This document shows positions 52,244 through 59,602 of a stretch of 64,000 bases of DNA, in pieces (position 1 is the stretch's first letter; every line of letters begins with the position of its first letter). Position numbers and translations under genes: made by a program. The notes below the pieces were generated by a model that saw nothing but the letters and a program-made list of their open reading frames with translations, made no database searches and had not been told where the DNA came from. Source of the stretch: Halegenticoccus tardaugens (lineage in GTDB: Archaea > Halobacteriota > Halobacteria > Halobacteriales > Haloferacaceae). Location of the stretch: NCBI RefSeq assembly GCF_004116405.1, contig NZ_SDIC01000003.1, positions 1-64,000 of the forward strand, given 5' to 3'.

Positions 52244-53833
52244 ATGCGGGTACTCGTCACGGATCCCATCGCGGACGCCGGCCTCGAAACGTTACGCGAG
52301 GCGGGCCACGAAGTCGAAACCGCGTACGACGTAGAGGGCGAAGCACTGCTAGAGGCGATCGCCGACGCGAACGCGCTGATCGTTCGCTCCGGAACGGACG
52401 TCACGCGCGAGGTGTTCGAGGCCGCGCCCGAACTCGTCATCGTCGGGCGGGCCGGCATCGGCGTCGACAACATCGACATCGACGCCGCGACCGACCACGG
52501 CGTGATCGTCGCCAACGCGCCGGAGGGCAACGTCCGCGCCGCCGCGGAGCACACCGTCGCGATGGCGTTTGCGGCCGCGCGGTCGATTCCCCAGGCGCAC
52601 GTCCGGCTCAAGGCGGGCGAGTGGGCGAAGAAGGACTACCTCGGGGCCGAGGTCAACGGCAAGACGCTCGGCATCGTCGGACTCGGCCGCGTCGGCCAGG
52701 AGGTCGCAAAGCGGCTCGGCTCGCTCGGGATGGATCTCGTCGCCTACGACCCCTACATCGGCGAGGAGCGCGCGGAGCAGCTCGGCGCGGAGCTCGTCGA
52801 GTTCGATGAGTGTCTCGAACGCGCCGACTTCCTCACCGTCCACACGCCGCTCACCCCCGAGACCGAGGGACTAGTCTCGACCGAGGAGTTCGAGCGCATG
52901 GACGGGGGGTACCTCGTCAACTGCGCCCGCGGCGGCGTCGTCGACGAGGCGGCGCTCGCCGCGGCCGTCGAGAGCGGAACGATCGACGGGGCCGCCGTCG
53001 ACGTGTTCGCCGACGAACCGATCGACGCGGACAACCCGCTCCTCGCCGTCGAGGACGTCGTCGTCACGCCGCACCTCGGCGCGAGCACCGAGGCGGCGCA
53101 GGAGAACGTCGCCACGAGCACCGCGGAGCAGGTGATCGCGGCGCTCCGCGAGGAGCCGGTGATGAACGCGCTCAACGCCCCCTCGGTGGACGAGAGCGCC
53201 TTCCCGCGCATCCGGCCGTACATCGGCCTCGCGGAGACTGCGGGGAAGGTCGCGGCGCAGGTGTTCGACGGCCGCGTCGCCGAGATCGACGTGCGCTACG
53301 AGGGTGACATCGCCGCGGAGGAGGTCGACCTCGTGACCGCGAGCGCGCTGAAGGGCGTGTTCACCCCCCTCGAATGGCAGGTCAACGCGGTGAACGCGCC
53401 GACGATGGCCGAAGAGCGCGGCATCGAGGTCGCGGAGACGAAGACCCGGCAGGCGGAGGACTTCCAGAGCCTCGTCACCGTCACGGTCGGCGACGGCGAC
53501 GAGTCGGTGTCGGTCTGCGGGACGCTCTTCGCCGGCGACGACCCGCGGATCGTCCGCATCGACGGCTACCGCGTCGACGCCATCCCCCACGGGCACATGC
53601 TCGTCGCGCGCAACTACGACCGCCCCGGCGTCATCGGCTTCATCGGGACGGTGCTCGGCGACCACGACGTCAACATCGCGGGGATGTTCAACGCCCGCGA
53701 GACGTTCGGCGGCGAGGCGCTCACCGTCTACAACCTCGACACCTCGGTCCCGGAGGACGTGATCGAGACGCTCGAATCCGACGAGCGCATCATCGGCGTC
53801 CGGACGATCGTGCTGAACGGCACCGGCGAATAG
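52244..53833 (+). CDS. serA: D-3-phosphoglycerate dehydrogenase
   Basis: First step of serine synthesis: oxidises 3-phosphoglycerate with NAD+. The 529-residue chain is the long form: NAD-binding GLGRVGQEVAKRLGSLGMD, catalytic RAGIGVDNID, DVFADEP, and His in VVVTPHLGASTEAAQ; then the allosteric-substrate-binding domain and a C-terminal ACT domain (HMLVARNYDRPGVIGFIGTVLGDHDVNIAGM) for serine feedback. A TATA-like CCTTAACC (52213-52220) is 24-31 bases upstream. Confidence 0.96.
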   Translation: MRVLVTDPIADAGLETLREAGHEVETAYDVEGEALLEAIADANALIVRSGTDVTREVFEAAPELVIVGRAGIGVDNIDIDAATDHGVIVANAPEGNVRAAAEHTVAMAFAAARSIPQAHVRLKAGEWAKKDYLGAEVNGKTLGIVGLGRVGQEVAKRLGSLGMDLVAYDPYIGEERAEQLGAELVEFDECLERADFLTVHTPLTPETEGLVSTEEFERMDGGYLVNCARGGVVDEAALAAAVESGTIDGAAVDVFADEPIDADNPLLAVEDVVVTPHLGASTEAAQENVATSTAEQVIAALREEPVMNALNAPSVDESAFPRIRPYIGLAETAGKVAAQVFDGRVAEIDVRYEGDIAAEEVDLVTASALKGVFTPLEWQVNAVNAPTMAEERGIEVAETKTRQAEDFQSLVTVTVGDGDESVSVCGTLFAGDDPRIVRIDGYRVDAIPHGHMLVARNYDRPGVIGFIGTVLGDHDVNIAGMFNARETFGGEALTVYNLDTSVPEDVIETLESDERIIGVRTIVLNGTGE

Positions 53834-53857
53834 TCGGTCGCGCGGCCCGCACTGTTC

Positions 53858-54241
53858 TCAATAATTTTCCACGGTGAGCCCGTCGACGCGTTCGAAGTGA
53901 CTGTCGCGCGTGACGACGCGCGCGTCGTTGTGGCGGCAGATACCGGCGATGAGCGTGTCACCGAGGCTGATTCGGTTACCCGCATCGAGGAGTTCGGTCT
54001 CGATGAGGGCGGCTTCGCGAACCGCCGAGTCGGTTAGCGGAAGGGGTTCGATCCAATCGAGGCCGGACGCGACGCACTCGATCCCGTCGTGACCGCCGAC
54101 GCGGGCGACACCCCGGTATACTTCGAAGAGCGCCAGCGACGGTGCGAAGAACGGCTTTCTCTCGTTCGCTTCGAGATAGGCCGCAGCGGTGTCCACACCG
54201 TCGAGATAGTCCAAGAGGAAACTCGTGTCGAAAGCGATCAT
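53858..54241 (-). CDS. vapC: VapC-type PIN-domain toxin
   Basis: A 127-residue PIN ribonuclease. Acidic active-site residues: Asp5, Glu40, Asp95 and Asp113 (FDTSFLLDYLDG, FEVYRG, SLGDTLIAG, VTRDSHF). VapC toxins cut tRNA or rRNA. The ATG overlaps the antitoxin stop by four bases (ATGA). Less GC-rich than its neighbours. Convergent with serA (24-base gap). Confidence 0.9.
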   Translation of the reverse strand: MIAFDTSFLLDYLDGVDTAAAYLEANERKPFFAPSLALFEVYRGVARVGGHDGIECVASGLDWIEPLPLTDSAVREAALIETELLDAGNRISLGDTLIAGICRHNDARVVTRDSHFERVDGLTVENY

Positions 54242-54462
54242 CGGTCGGACCGCTCTCGAAGATCGGCGTCTAACTCGTTTCGGGTCTCCTCCACCGTTTC
54301 TCGGAAGTCCTCGACGTCGCGCATCGCGCCGAAACCCTTCAGCACGTCACGGTCACTTCCCGTGAGTCGAAGGATCGTGTCTGTGAAACTTTCACCCGAC
54401 TGTTTGTGGTTCTTGAGCCGTTCGTACGCTTCGTCCGTAATCGTGAGGCTCTTCGTTCCCAT
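54238..54462 (-). CDS. vapB: VapB-type antitoxin
   Basis: A 74-residue antitoxin that precedes vapC. The N terminus (GTKSLTITDEAYERLKNHKQ) and the segment GESFTDTILRL form the DNA-binding part of the VapB/DUF217-like group common in archaea; the C-terminal helix (EDFRETVEETRNELDADL) would wrap the toxin. The palindrome at 54466-54483 abuts the start and fits autoregulation. Confidence 0.88.
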   Translation of the reverse strand: MGTKSLTITDEAYERLKNHKQSGESFTDTILRLTGSDRDVLKGFGAMRDVEDFRETVEETRNELDADLRERSDR

Positions 54463-54465
54463 GCA

Positions 54466-54483
54466 TGTACGTTTAGGCGTACA
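54466..54483 (-). promoter_or_regulatory. Operator-like palindrome upstream of vapB
   Basis: TGTACG-N6-CGTACA, perfect six-base arms, ending three bases before the vapB ATG and lying between it and a TATA-like CAGCTAAGTG (54486-54495). A VapB-VapC complex bound here would block transcription start. Confidence 0.55.
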
Positions 54484-54598
54484 CCCACTTAGCTGATGCG
54501 TCTCACACTCACGCGATCGTAGATTTCGACCCTCGACGGAGGAATTTGAAACGATACCTCTCCGGCGCTTCGATCGGCGAACGAGGACGAAAGCGCGG

Positions 54599-54964
54599 TC
54601 AGATTCGCAGGACGAGGCGGCGGAGGCGGGCGAGAAGCGACGGGTCCGAGACCGCGTCCGGGTCCGTCCCGGGCCGATTCGCGAACGTCGCGGGGTCGTG
54701 AGCCGACAGGAGGCGTTCGTAGCGGTCGATGACGTTCTGGCGGGCGGCTTCGCTGCGGGCGAGCCGTCGTTCGAGCGATCGGACCTCCGCTTCGAGTTCC
54801 GCGATCCGGTCGGAGTCGGAACCCGGACCGGCGGTCGAATCGTCGATCGGACCGCCGTCGGTGAAGGGCGCGGTTTCGGAGCGCCGGTCGATCGGCGAGC
54901 GCGGCGTCGAGTCGCCATCGCATCCGTCCGCGCCGGTTTCTGTCAGGAACCCGTCTCGAGGCAC
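54599..54964 (-). CDS. Small haloarchaeal coiled-coil protein
   Basis: A 121-residue acidic protein of unknown function. The first 45 residues are disordered-looking; residues about 50-85 form a coiled coil (RIAELEAEVRSLERRLARSEAARQNVI); the end (SLLARLRRLVLRI) is a basic amphipathic helix that might touch membrane. TATA-like CGTTTTTACGGG (54988-54999) is 24-35 bases upstream. No functional context. Confidence 0.7.
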   Translation of the reverse strand: MPRDGFLTETGADGCDGDSTPRSPIDRRSETAPFTDGGPIDDSTAGPGSDSDRIAELEAEVRSLERRLARSEAARQNVIDRYERLLSAHDPATFANRPGTDPDAVSDPSLLARLRRLVLRI

Positions 54965-55075
54965 GTCCTCACGTACGGAAGGGGCCCGTAAAAACGTGCG
55001 TCAGACGCCGTCGTGCGCGCGTCTGACGCCGGGACGTTGGTTCGAACCGTGATTCGGCCCCGGTCGCGACCCGTG

Positions 55076-56392
55076 TCAGCGACGGAACGCGCCGAAAAGT
55101 CGACCAAGCACCCCCGACGACGAGCCGTCAGATTCCCCGGAGAGGTGCCGGAGGACGCCGTCGGTCGAGTTCGGCACCGGTTCCGGCTCGCCGCCGGCCT
55201 CGAATGCGGCGTCGGGGTCCTTCAGCAGGTGGCCGGTCGTGAGGCAGACCACGTCCTCGTCGTCCTCGACGATCCCCTCCGCGCGGAGCGCTTCGAGGCC
55301 GGCGACCGAGGCGGCGGACGCGGGCTCGACGCCGATTCCCTCCGCGGCGAGCGCGCGCTGGGCCGCGGTGATCTCCTCGTCGGTGACGGAGACAGCCGTG
55401 CCGCCGGTCTCGCGGATGCCGGGGAGCGCCTTCGGCGCGTTGACCGGATTGCCGATGCGGATCGCCGTCGCCTTCGTCTCCACCGTGTCCCAGCGGCGCA
55501 CCGAGTCCTCGCCGTTCTCGATGGCCTCGACCATCGGGGCGGCCCCCTCCGCTTGCACGCCGGTCAGCTTCGGCACGTCCCGGGGGTGCAGCGCGCCGCT
55601 CTGGACGAGTTCACGGAACGCCTTGTACAGCGCGGCGGTGTTGCCCGCGTTGCCGACGGGGAGGACGATGCGGTCGGGGTAGCGCCCCTCCGCGGCGTAG
55701 AACTCCTCCAGTATCTCCAGTCCGATGGTCTTCTGGCCCTCCAGCCGGAAGGGGTTGAGGGAGTTGAGCAGGTACGCCTCGTCGCGGGCGGCGAGGTCCT
55801 GGACGATGTCGAGGCAGTCGTCGAAGTTGCCCTCGACTTCGAGGATGCGCGCGCCGTGCAGGGCGGCCTGCGCGACCTTCCCCGCGGCGACCTTCCCCGT
55901 GGGGAGGAGCACGAGCGTCTCCAGCCCCGCGCGCGACCCGTAGGCGGCGAGCGCGGCGCTCGTGTTGCCGGTGCTCGCGCACGCGAGGCGTTCAGCGCCG
56001 AGGCGCTCCGCGACGGTGACGCCGACGGTCATCCCCCGGTCCTTGAAGCTCCCCGTCGGGTTCATCCCCTCGTGTTTGATCCTGAGTCGGTGCACGCCGA
56101 CCGACTCCTCCAGCCGGGGCACGCGGTGGAGCGGCGTGTCTCCCTCGGGGAGGCTCACGCCCTCGTCGAACGGGAGGGTCGCGGCGTACCGCCAGACGCC
56201 GAGGCCCTCGAAGTCCTCCCACGTCGGGAGTTCCGCGTAGCGGGCTTCGAGCAGTCCGTCGCACTCGTCGCAGGTGTACCGGACCGTCTCGAACGGGGCA
56301 AACGCCTCGCCGCACTCGATGCACTCCAACCAGACGCCGTCGTCCGCGACCTCCGGCTCCGACGGGGCCGGCGCGGAGAGTTCCAGGCTCAT
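55076..56392 (-). CDS. thrC: Threonine synthase
   Basis: PLP enzyme, last step of threonine synthesis from O-phosphohomoserine. 438 residues. N-terminal zinc-ribbon-like CIECGEAF ... YTCDECDG, PLP lysine in GSFKDRGMTVGV, STGNTSAALAAYGSRAG, phosphate loop GNAGNTAALYKAF, and VCLTTGHLLKDPDA. The Ser/Gly-rich C-terminal tail (SGESDGSSSGVLGRL) is a haloarchaeal addition. ATG at 56392; longer reading frame upstream runs through the mobile element and is not coding. Confidence 0.94.
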   Translation of the reverse strand: MSLELSAPAPSEPEVADDGVWLECIECGEAFAPFETVRYTCDECDGLLEARYAELPTWEDFEGLGVWRYAATLPFDEGVSLPEGDTPLHRVPRLEESVGVHRLRIKHEGMNPTGSFKDRGMTVGVTVAERLGAERLACASTGNTSAALAAYGSRAGLETLVLLPTGKVAAGKVAQAALHGARILEVEGNFDDCLDIVQDLAARDEAYLLNSLNPFRLEGQKTIGLEILEEFYAAEGRYPDRIVLPVGNAGNTAALYKAFRELVQSGALHPRDVPKLTGVQAEGAAPMVEAIENGEDSVRRWDTVETKATAIRIGNPVNAPKALPGIRETGGTAVSVTDEEITAAQRALAAEGIGVEPASAASVAGLEALRAEGIVEDDEDVVCLTTGHLLKDPDAAFEAGGEPEPVPNSTDGVLRHLSGESDGSSSGVLGRLFGAFRR

Positions 56393-56524
56393 TACCGGGG
56401 GGTGGGCGTCCGCGGAGAAAAGTGGGCTGGTTCGGCGGGAATCCCGCCGGGCGGTCGAAGTGCGTTGACGGCCATGCCACGTTCGGTTCGTCACCCTCAC
56501 GGCGCCTCTACCGTCTCGACGATT

Positions 56525-56610
56525 CGATAGTAGCGTCTGCAACCGTGTGCACATCCGACCGCACGACAGCGTGGGGTCGAGCGTGTGATGACTTGCAGAC
56601 GCTACGATAG
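56525..56610. mobile_element. 74-bp miniature inverted-repeat element with target duplication
   Basis: Perfect 12-bp terminal inverted repeats TAGCGTCTGCAA (56531-56542) and its complement (56593-56604) enclose about 50 bases. Both sides are flanked by CGATAG (56525-56530 and 56605-56610), a 6-bp target-site duplication. The interior has a further imperfect hairpin (CGACCGCAC / GTGGGGTCG). No coding capacity: a MITE moved by an IS transposase in trans. It sits 139-212 bases upstream of thrC. Confidence 0.8.
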
Positions 56611-56646
56611 TTCGGCTCCGTCCGACTCGTCGAAAAGAGTAACTCC

Positions 56647-57018
56647 TCAGGTCGTCCCGAACTCGTCGATCCGTTCGTGGACGGTCTCGGCCCACTCGTC
56701 GAGCGCCTCGTGGAGCATCGTCTTCGCCTCGGGAAGCGGCGTCGCCGTGTACTGGTAGACGTACCCGCCGGGGTCCAAGAGCCGTCGCTGGCGCTCGACG
56801 AGCCCCTTGTCCAGCAGCGTCGTCAGCGATCGGTTGACGTTGCTCCGGTCGCGGTCGAGGAGATCCGCCAGTTCGGCGACCGTGCTCCCGGGATTGCCGA
56901 GCAAAACGAGATACGTTCGACTCTCGTGGTCCTGAATACCGAAGACGCAGGCGAGGACGTGTTGGAAGGTCGGATCGTCCGATCCGATCAGATCCTCCAT
57001 GTCTGGCGCGTCAGCCAT
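56647..57018 (-). CDS. TrmB/MarR-like helix-turn-helix regulator
   Basis: A 123-residue protein with a winged helix: TYLVLLGNPGSTVAELADLLDRDRSNVNRSLTTLLDKGLVERQRRLL, then a wing (PGGYVYQYTATPL) and a C-terminal dimerising helix (AKTMLHEALDEWAETVHERI). It resembles DNA-binding halves of TrmB-type regulators without the sugar-binding domain. ATG 57018 is 25-33 bases after TATA-like GGTTAATCG (57043-57051 on the minus strand). Target unknown. Confidence 0.8.
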   Translation of the reverse strand: MADAPDMEDLIGSDDPTFQHVLACVFGIQDHESRTYLVLLGNPGSTVAELADLLDRDRSNVNRSLTTLLDKGLVERQRRLLDPGGYVYQYTATPLPEAKTMLHEALDEWAETVHERIDEFGTT

Positions 57019-57089
57019 ACGCCCTGTTCGGCCATCGCGGCGATTAACCTTCTGTCTGCGCCCCCGTTTGCTGGTTCCTCCGACGATCG

Positions 57090-57329
57090 TCAGTCCGAAC
57101 GGCCGTAGCCCATCTTGTCGATGCACGAGCGCATCTCCGCCTCGCTCTCGTGTTTGTGGAGCGTCGTGGGCGTGTCGCAGTAGTACGTCTCGCCGTCGTG
57201 GCGCAGCGTCACCTCGTGGGAGGCTCCGAGCATCTCCGTCTCGATGACGACCCGGCGACCCTCGTCCAGCGCCGCCAGAATCTCCTCGGCCGTCAGTTCT
57301 CCCGCTCTCGCGCGAAGCGGTTCCTGCAT
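57090..57329 (-). CDS. Small haloarchaeal protein of unknown function
   Basis: A 79-residue protein: N-terminal helix (TAEEILAALDEGRRVVIE), then a beta-rich part (VTLRHDGETYYCDTPTTLHKH) and C-terminal segment with Cys (EMRSCIDKMGYG). Two Cys and two His might bind a metal, but the spacing is not a known motif. Likely soluble. No functional clue in the neighbourhood. Confidence 0.7.
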   Translation of the reverse strand: MQEPLRARAGELTAEEILAALDEGRRVVIETEMLGASHEVTLRHDGETYYCDTPTTLHKHESEAEMRSCIDKMGYGRSD

Positions 57330-57436
57330 CGACCGTCCCCTCTCGCTCCGCCGTAATCACTGTTTGGCGGGAACGGAGGGCGGTACGGCCGAAGGAGGAC
57401 GGCGTCGGACGGAACGGAAGGCGAAACGTCGGCAGG

Positions 57437-58123
57437 TCAGTTCGTCGTGCTCTTCGTGTCGGTCGGCGGTTTCGGCGGTTCGACGCCCTCGACGACCTCG
57501 ACGATCTCCGTGTCCTTTTCCGTGTCGACGTGCCAGCGGTCGATCTCGTCCTCGTACTCGCCGAGGCGACGGCTGACCTCCTCTTTCAGGTCGTCGTCGT
57601 TGACGTTCACCTCGAAGATGAACGTCTCCTCGTCCTCGCCGCGGGTCGTCTTCTGGATGTTCGCGCTGACGAGTTCGTTGTCGAAGTAGTACGGCGCGAG
57701 CTGCGTCATCACCTTCCGGTACACCGTCCCCTCGACGGCGCGGATGGCCTTCCGACCGGCCGAATCGGCCGCGCGGGCGACGTAGTCGATGGAGTCCTGC
57801 CAGCGCTCTATCGCGCCCTCGTTGTCACCGGCTTCGACGCGCTCGTACGACTCGGAGAGCTTGTCGCCCGCCGTCTTCAGATCCTCGTCCGGATCCTTTC
57901 CCGCCCTCTCGCCCTCCCCCTCGTCGACGCTCGCCTGGTCTGCGGTCTTTTCGTTCACGTCCTCGCTGAGCCGCTCGTGGGTCTTCGGTCGCCACTCGTT
58001 CCACTCCTCGAACGCCTCGTCGTCGGCGTCCACCTCCTGAAGCGCGCTGGTGATGCGTTCGCCGTGTTCGACGATGTCGCCCCACGAACCGCGCTGTTTG
58101 AAGCCCGATATACTCTCTTCCAT
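57437..58123 (-). CDS. Haloarchaeal protein of unknown function (DUF5828-like)
   Basis: A 228-residue acidic protein beginning MEESISGFKQRGSWGDIVEHG. Helical N-terminal half; a disordered acidic linker (DEGEGERAGKDPDED, about 65-85); a helical middle (VARAADSAGRKAIRAVEGTVYRKVMTQLAPYYF) and a beta-rich end (FIFEVNVNDDDLKEEVSRRLGEYEDEI). I recall it as haloarchaeal family DUF5828. Strong TATA CGTTTATATTCG (58151-58162 on the minus strand) 28-39 bases upstream suggests a well-expressed, nearly leaderless gene. Confidence 0.8.
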   Translation of the reverse strand: MEESISGFKQRGSWGDIVEHGERITSALQEVDADDEAFEEWNEWRPKTHERLSEDVNEKTADQASVDEGEGERAGKDPDEDLKTAGDKLSESYERVEAGDNEGAIERWQDSIDYVARAADSAGRKAIRAVEGTVYRKVMTQLAPYYFDNELVSANIQKTTRGEDEETFIFEVNVNDDDLKEEVSRRLGEYEDEIDRWHVDTEKDTEIVEVVEGVEPPKPPTDTKSTTN

Positions 58124-58201
58124 CCCTTGCGTGGGGTACGCGAGTCACGAATATAAACGTCTCCGGCCGAATGGTACCACGACTCACCGCCTCCCGACGG
58201 C

Positions 58202-58426
58202 TCACCGGCCCCGGACGAGTCGCGTCGCGAACGCGTCGAGCCGCCGCACGGTCCCCTCGATCCACGCCGCCGGCGAGACGGCCCGAAGCGCCGACTCGTC
58301 GACCTCGATGCGATCGCCGCGGTACGGATCTCGCCGGTCGCGGTCGTCCTCGTCGGCGTCGGAGACCGACGCGTCGACGACGGAACTCATCGCACAGCGT
58401 CCGCACGCCTCGGTTCGTTTGGCCAT
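58202..58426 (-). CDS. Small protein of unknown function
   Basis: A 74-residue acidic protein with CGRC near the N terminus, a disordered Asp/Arg-rich stretch and a C-terminal amphipathic helix (ALRAVSPAAWIEGTVRRLDAFATRLV). Not recognised. It is supported mainly by a TATA-like CGTTTAATCG (58459-58468, minus strand) about 35 bases upstream and by the halophilic amino-acid bias. The start could also be the second ATG at 58390. Confidence 0.5.
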   Translation of the reverse strand: MAKRTEACGRCAMSSVVDASVSDADEDDRDRRDPYRGDRIEVDESALRAVSPAAWIEGTVRRLDAFATRLVRGR

Positions 58427-58522
58427 GGGTGTTCTCGGGTCGGCGTAGGGGAACCACACGATTAAACGTTGCCGCCGCGCGGCCCGACGGACTTTTCTAC
58501 GGGGACCGGCGTCTATCCGTCC

Positions 58523-58900
58523 ATGGGATACCGTGTCGTTCGGACCGACGAGGTCGACGCCGTCCCGGATCGACCGTGCGATCTGCGGCGGCTCTCCGAT
58601 CCGGCGGGGCTCGAACGGATGGCGATGAACCGGTTCGTCGCCGAACCGGGAGAGCAGATACCGCTCGCGTACCACTACCACGGCGAACAGGAGGAGGCGT
58701 TCTACGTCCTCTCCGGGACGCTGCGCGTCGAGACGCCCGACGAGACGTACGAACTCGGGCCGAACGACCTGTTCGCCGTCGATCCCGGAAGCCCCCACCG
58801 GGCGTACAACCCCGGGGGGGCTGACAGCCCGGTCGACGTGATCGCGATCGGCGCGCCGCCGACGAGCGGCGACGCTCACCGGTACGATCCGGACGCATGA
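58523..58900 (+). CDS. Cupin-domain protein
   Basis: A 125-residue single cupin. Motif 1 is YHYHGEQEEAFYVLSGTLRV (two His and Glu metal ligands) and motif 2 is GPNDLFAVDPGSPHRAYNPG (third His). Such small cupins bind Fe, Mn or Zn and act as isomerases, oxygenases or sensors; the substrate is unknown. TATA-like ACTTTTCTAC (58490-58499) is 24-33 bases upstream. Its stop overlaps the next ATG (ATGA). Confidence 0.85.
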   Translation: MGYRVVRTDEVDAVPDRPCDLRRLSDPAGLERMAMNRFVAEPGEQIPLAYHYHGEQEEAFYVLSGTLRVETPDETYELGPNDLFAVDPGSPHRAYNPGGADSPVDVIAIGAPPTSGDAHRYDPDA

Positions 58901-59526
58901 ACGGGCGGGAGGTGGACGACGGCCGGGCGACGGGAGGAAAGACCGGCGGCGCGACGGGTGACGACGTCCCCACGTGGGAGGATCCGTACCTCGACCGCGT
59001 CTCCGACCGGCTGATGCACAACTACGACCTGACGCGGGACGAGGTGATCGACGGCGAGCGGTTCGACCTCTACGGGCGGATGCGGATCGAGAGCCAAAAG
59101 CACCTGTTTCACCCGGTGCTCAACTACGCGAACCACGGCTCCGAGGAACACCTCTTCGCCCGACGGGCTGGACGCGCGACGGCGAGAGAACTCGAATCGC
59201 TCGTCGACCTCGGCCACCGGCTCGGAGACGAGTGGATCGAGCCGAGCGAGGAGCACTTCAGCACGGACTTCACGTTCGCGCTCGTCGTCCCGCGGATCCC
59301 GGCGGACGTGCGGGAGTTCGTCTCCGGATTTTCGGATCGGACGCTCCTGAAGTACGGCTACTACGGTCACTACGAGATCAACCTGCTGGTGGTCGCCCCC
59401 GAGGAGGAAGCGGCGGTCGGCAGCCGCAACGCCGACGTGATCCGCGCCTTTCGGCTGTGGCGAGACGTGCCCGCCGAGTCGCCGGGCCTTTTCGCGCGCG
59501 TGTTCCGGCGGTTCGGTCGGTCCTGA
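58897..59526 (+). CDS. Haloarchaeal protein of unknown function, paired with the cupin gene
   Basis: A 209-residue soluble protein. The N-terminal 25 residues are Gly/Asp-rich and disordered. The body is mixed alpha/beta with WEDPYLDRVSDRLMHNYDL, HLFHPVLNYANHG, EEHFSTDFTFALVVP and YYGHYEINLLVVAPEE. Several His residues (HPVLNYANH, EEH) could be catalytic or metal-binding. Not recognised. The four-base overlap with the cupin gene implies joint expression. Confidence 0.75.
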   Translation: MNGREVDDGRATGGKTGGATGDDVPTWEDPYLDRVSDRLMHNYDLTRDEVIDGERFDLYGRMRIESQKHLFHPVLNYANHGSEEHLFARRAGRATARELESLVDLGHRLGDEWIEPSEEHFSTDFTFALVVPRIPADVREFVSGFSDRTLLKYGYYGHYEINLLVVAPEEEAAVGSRNADVIRAFRLWRDVPAESPGLFARVFRRFGRS

Positions 59527-59602
59527 CGCTCGCAGGGCGGGGGTGACTCGGAGAGAAGGCGAGAAAGCGTCGAGAGGGGGGCGAGGTCGAGGCGGCGGAC
59601 GG

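Noticed and set aside
56393..56695. N-terminal extension of threonine synthase through the MITE
   Set aside because: The frame stays open by chance; the added residues are Arg/Ser-rich, cross the mobile element, and ThrC family proteins begin near the ATG at 56392.
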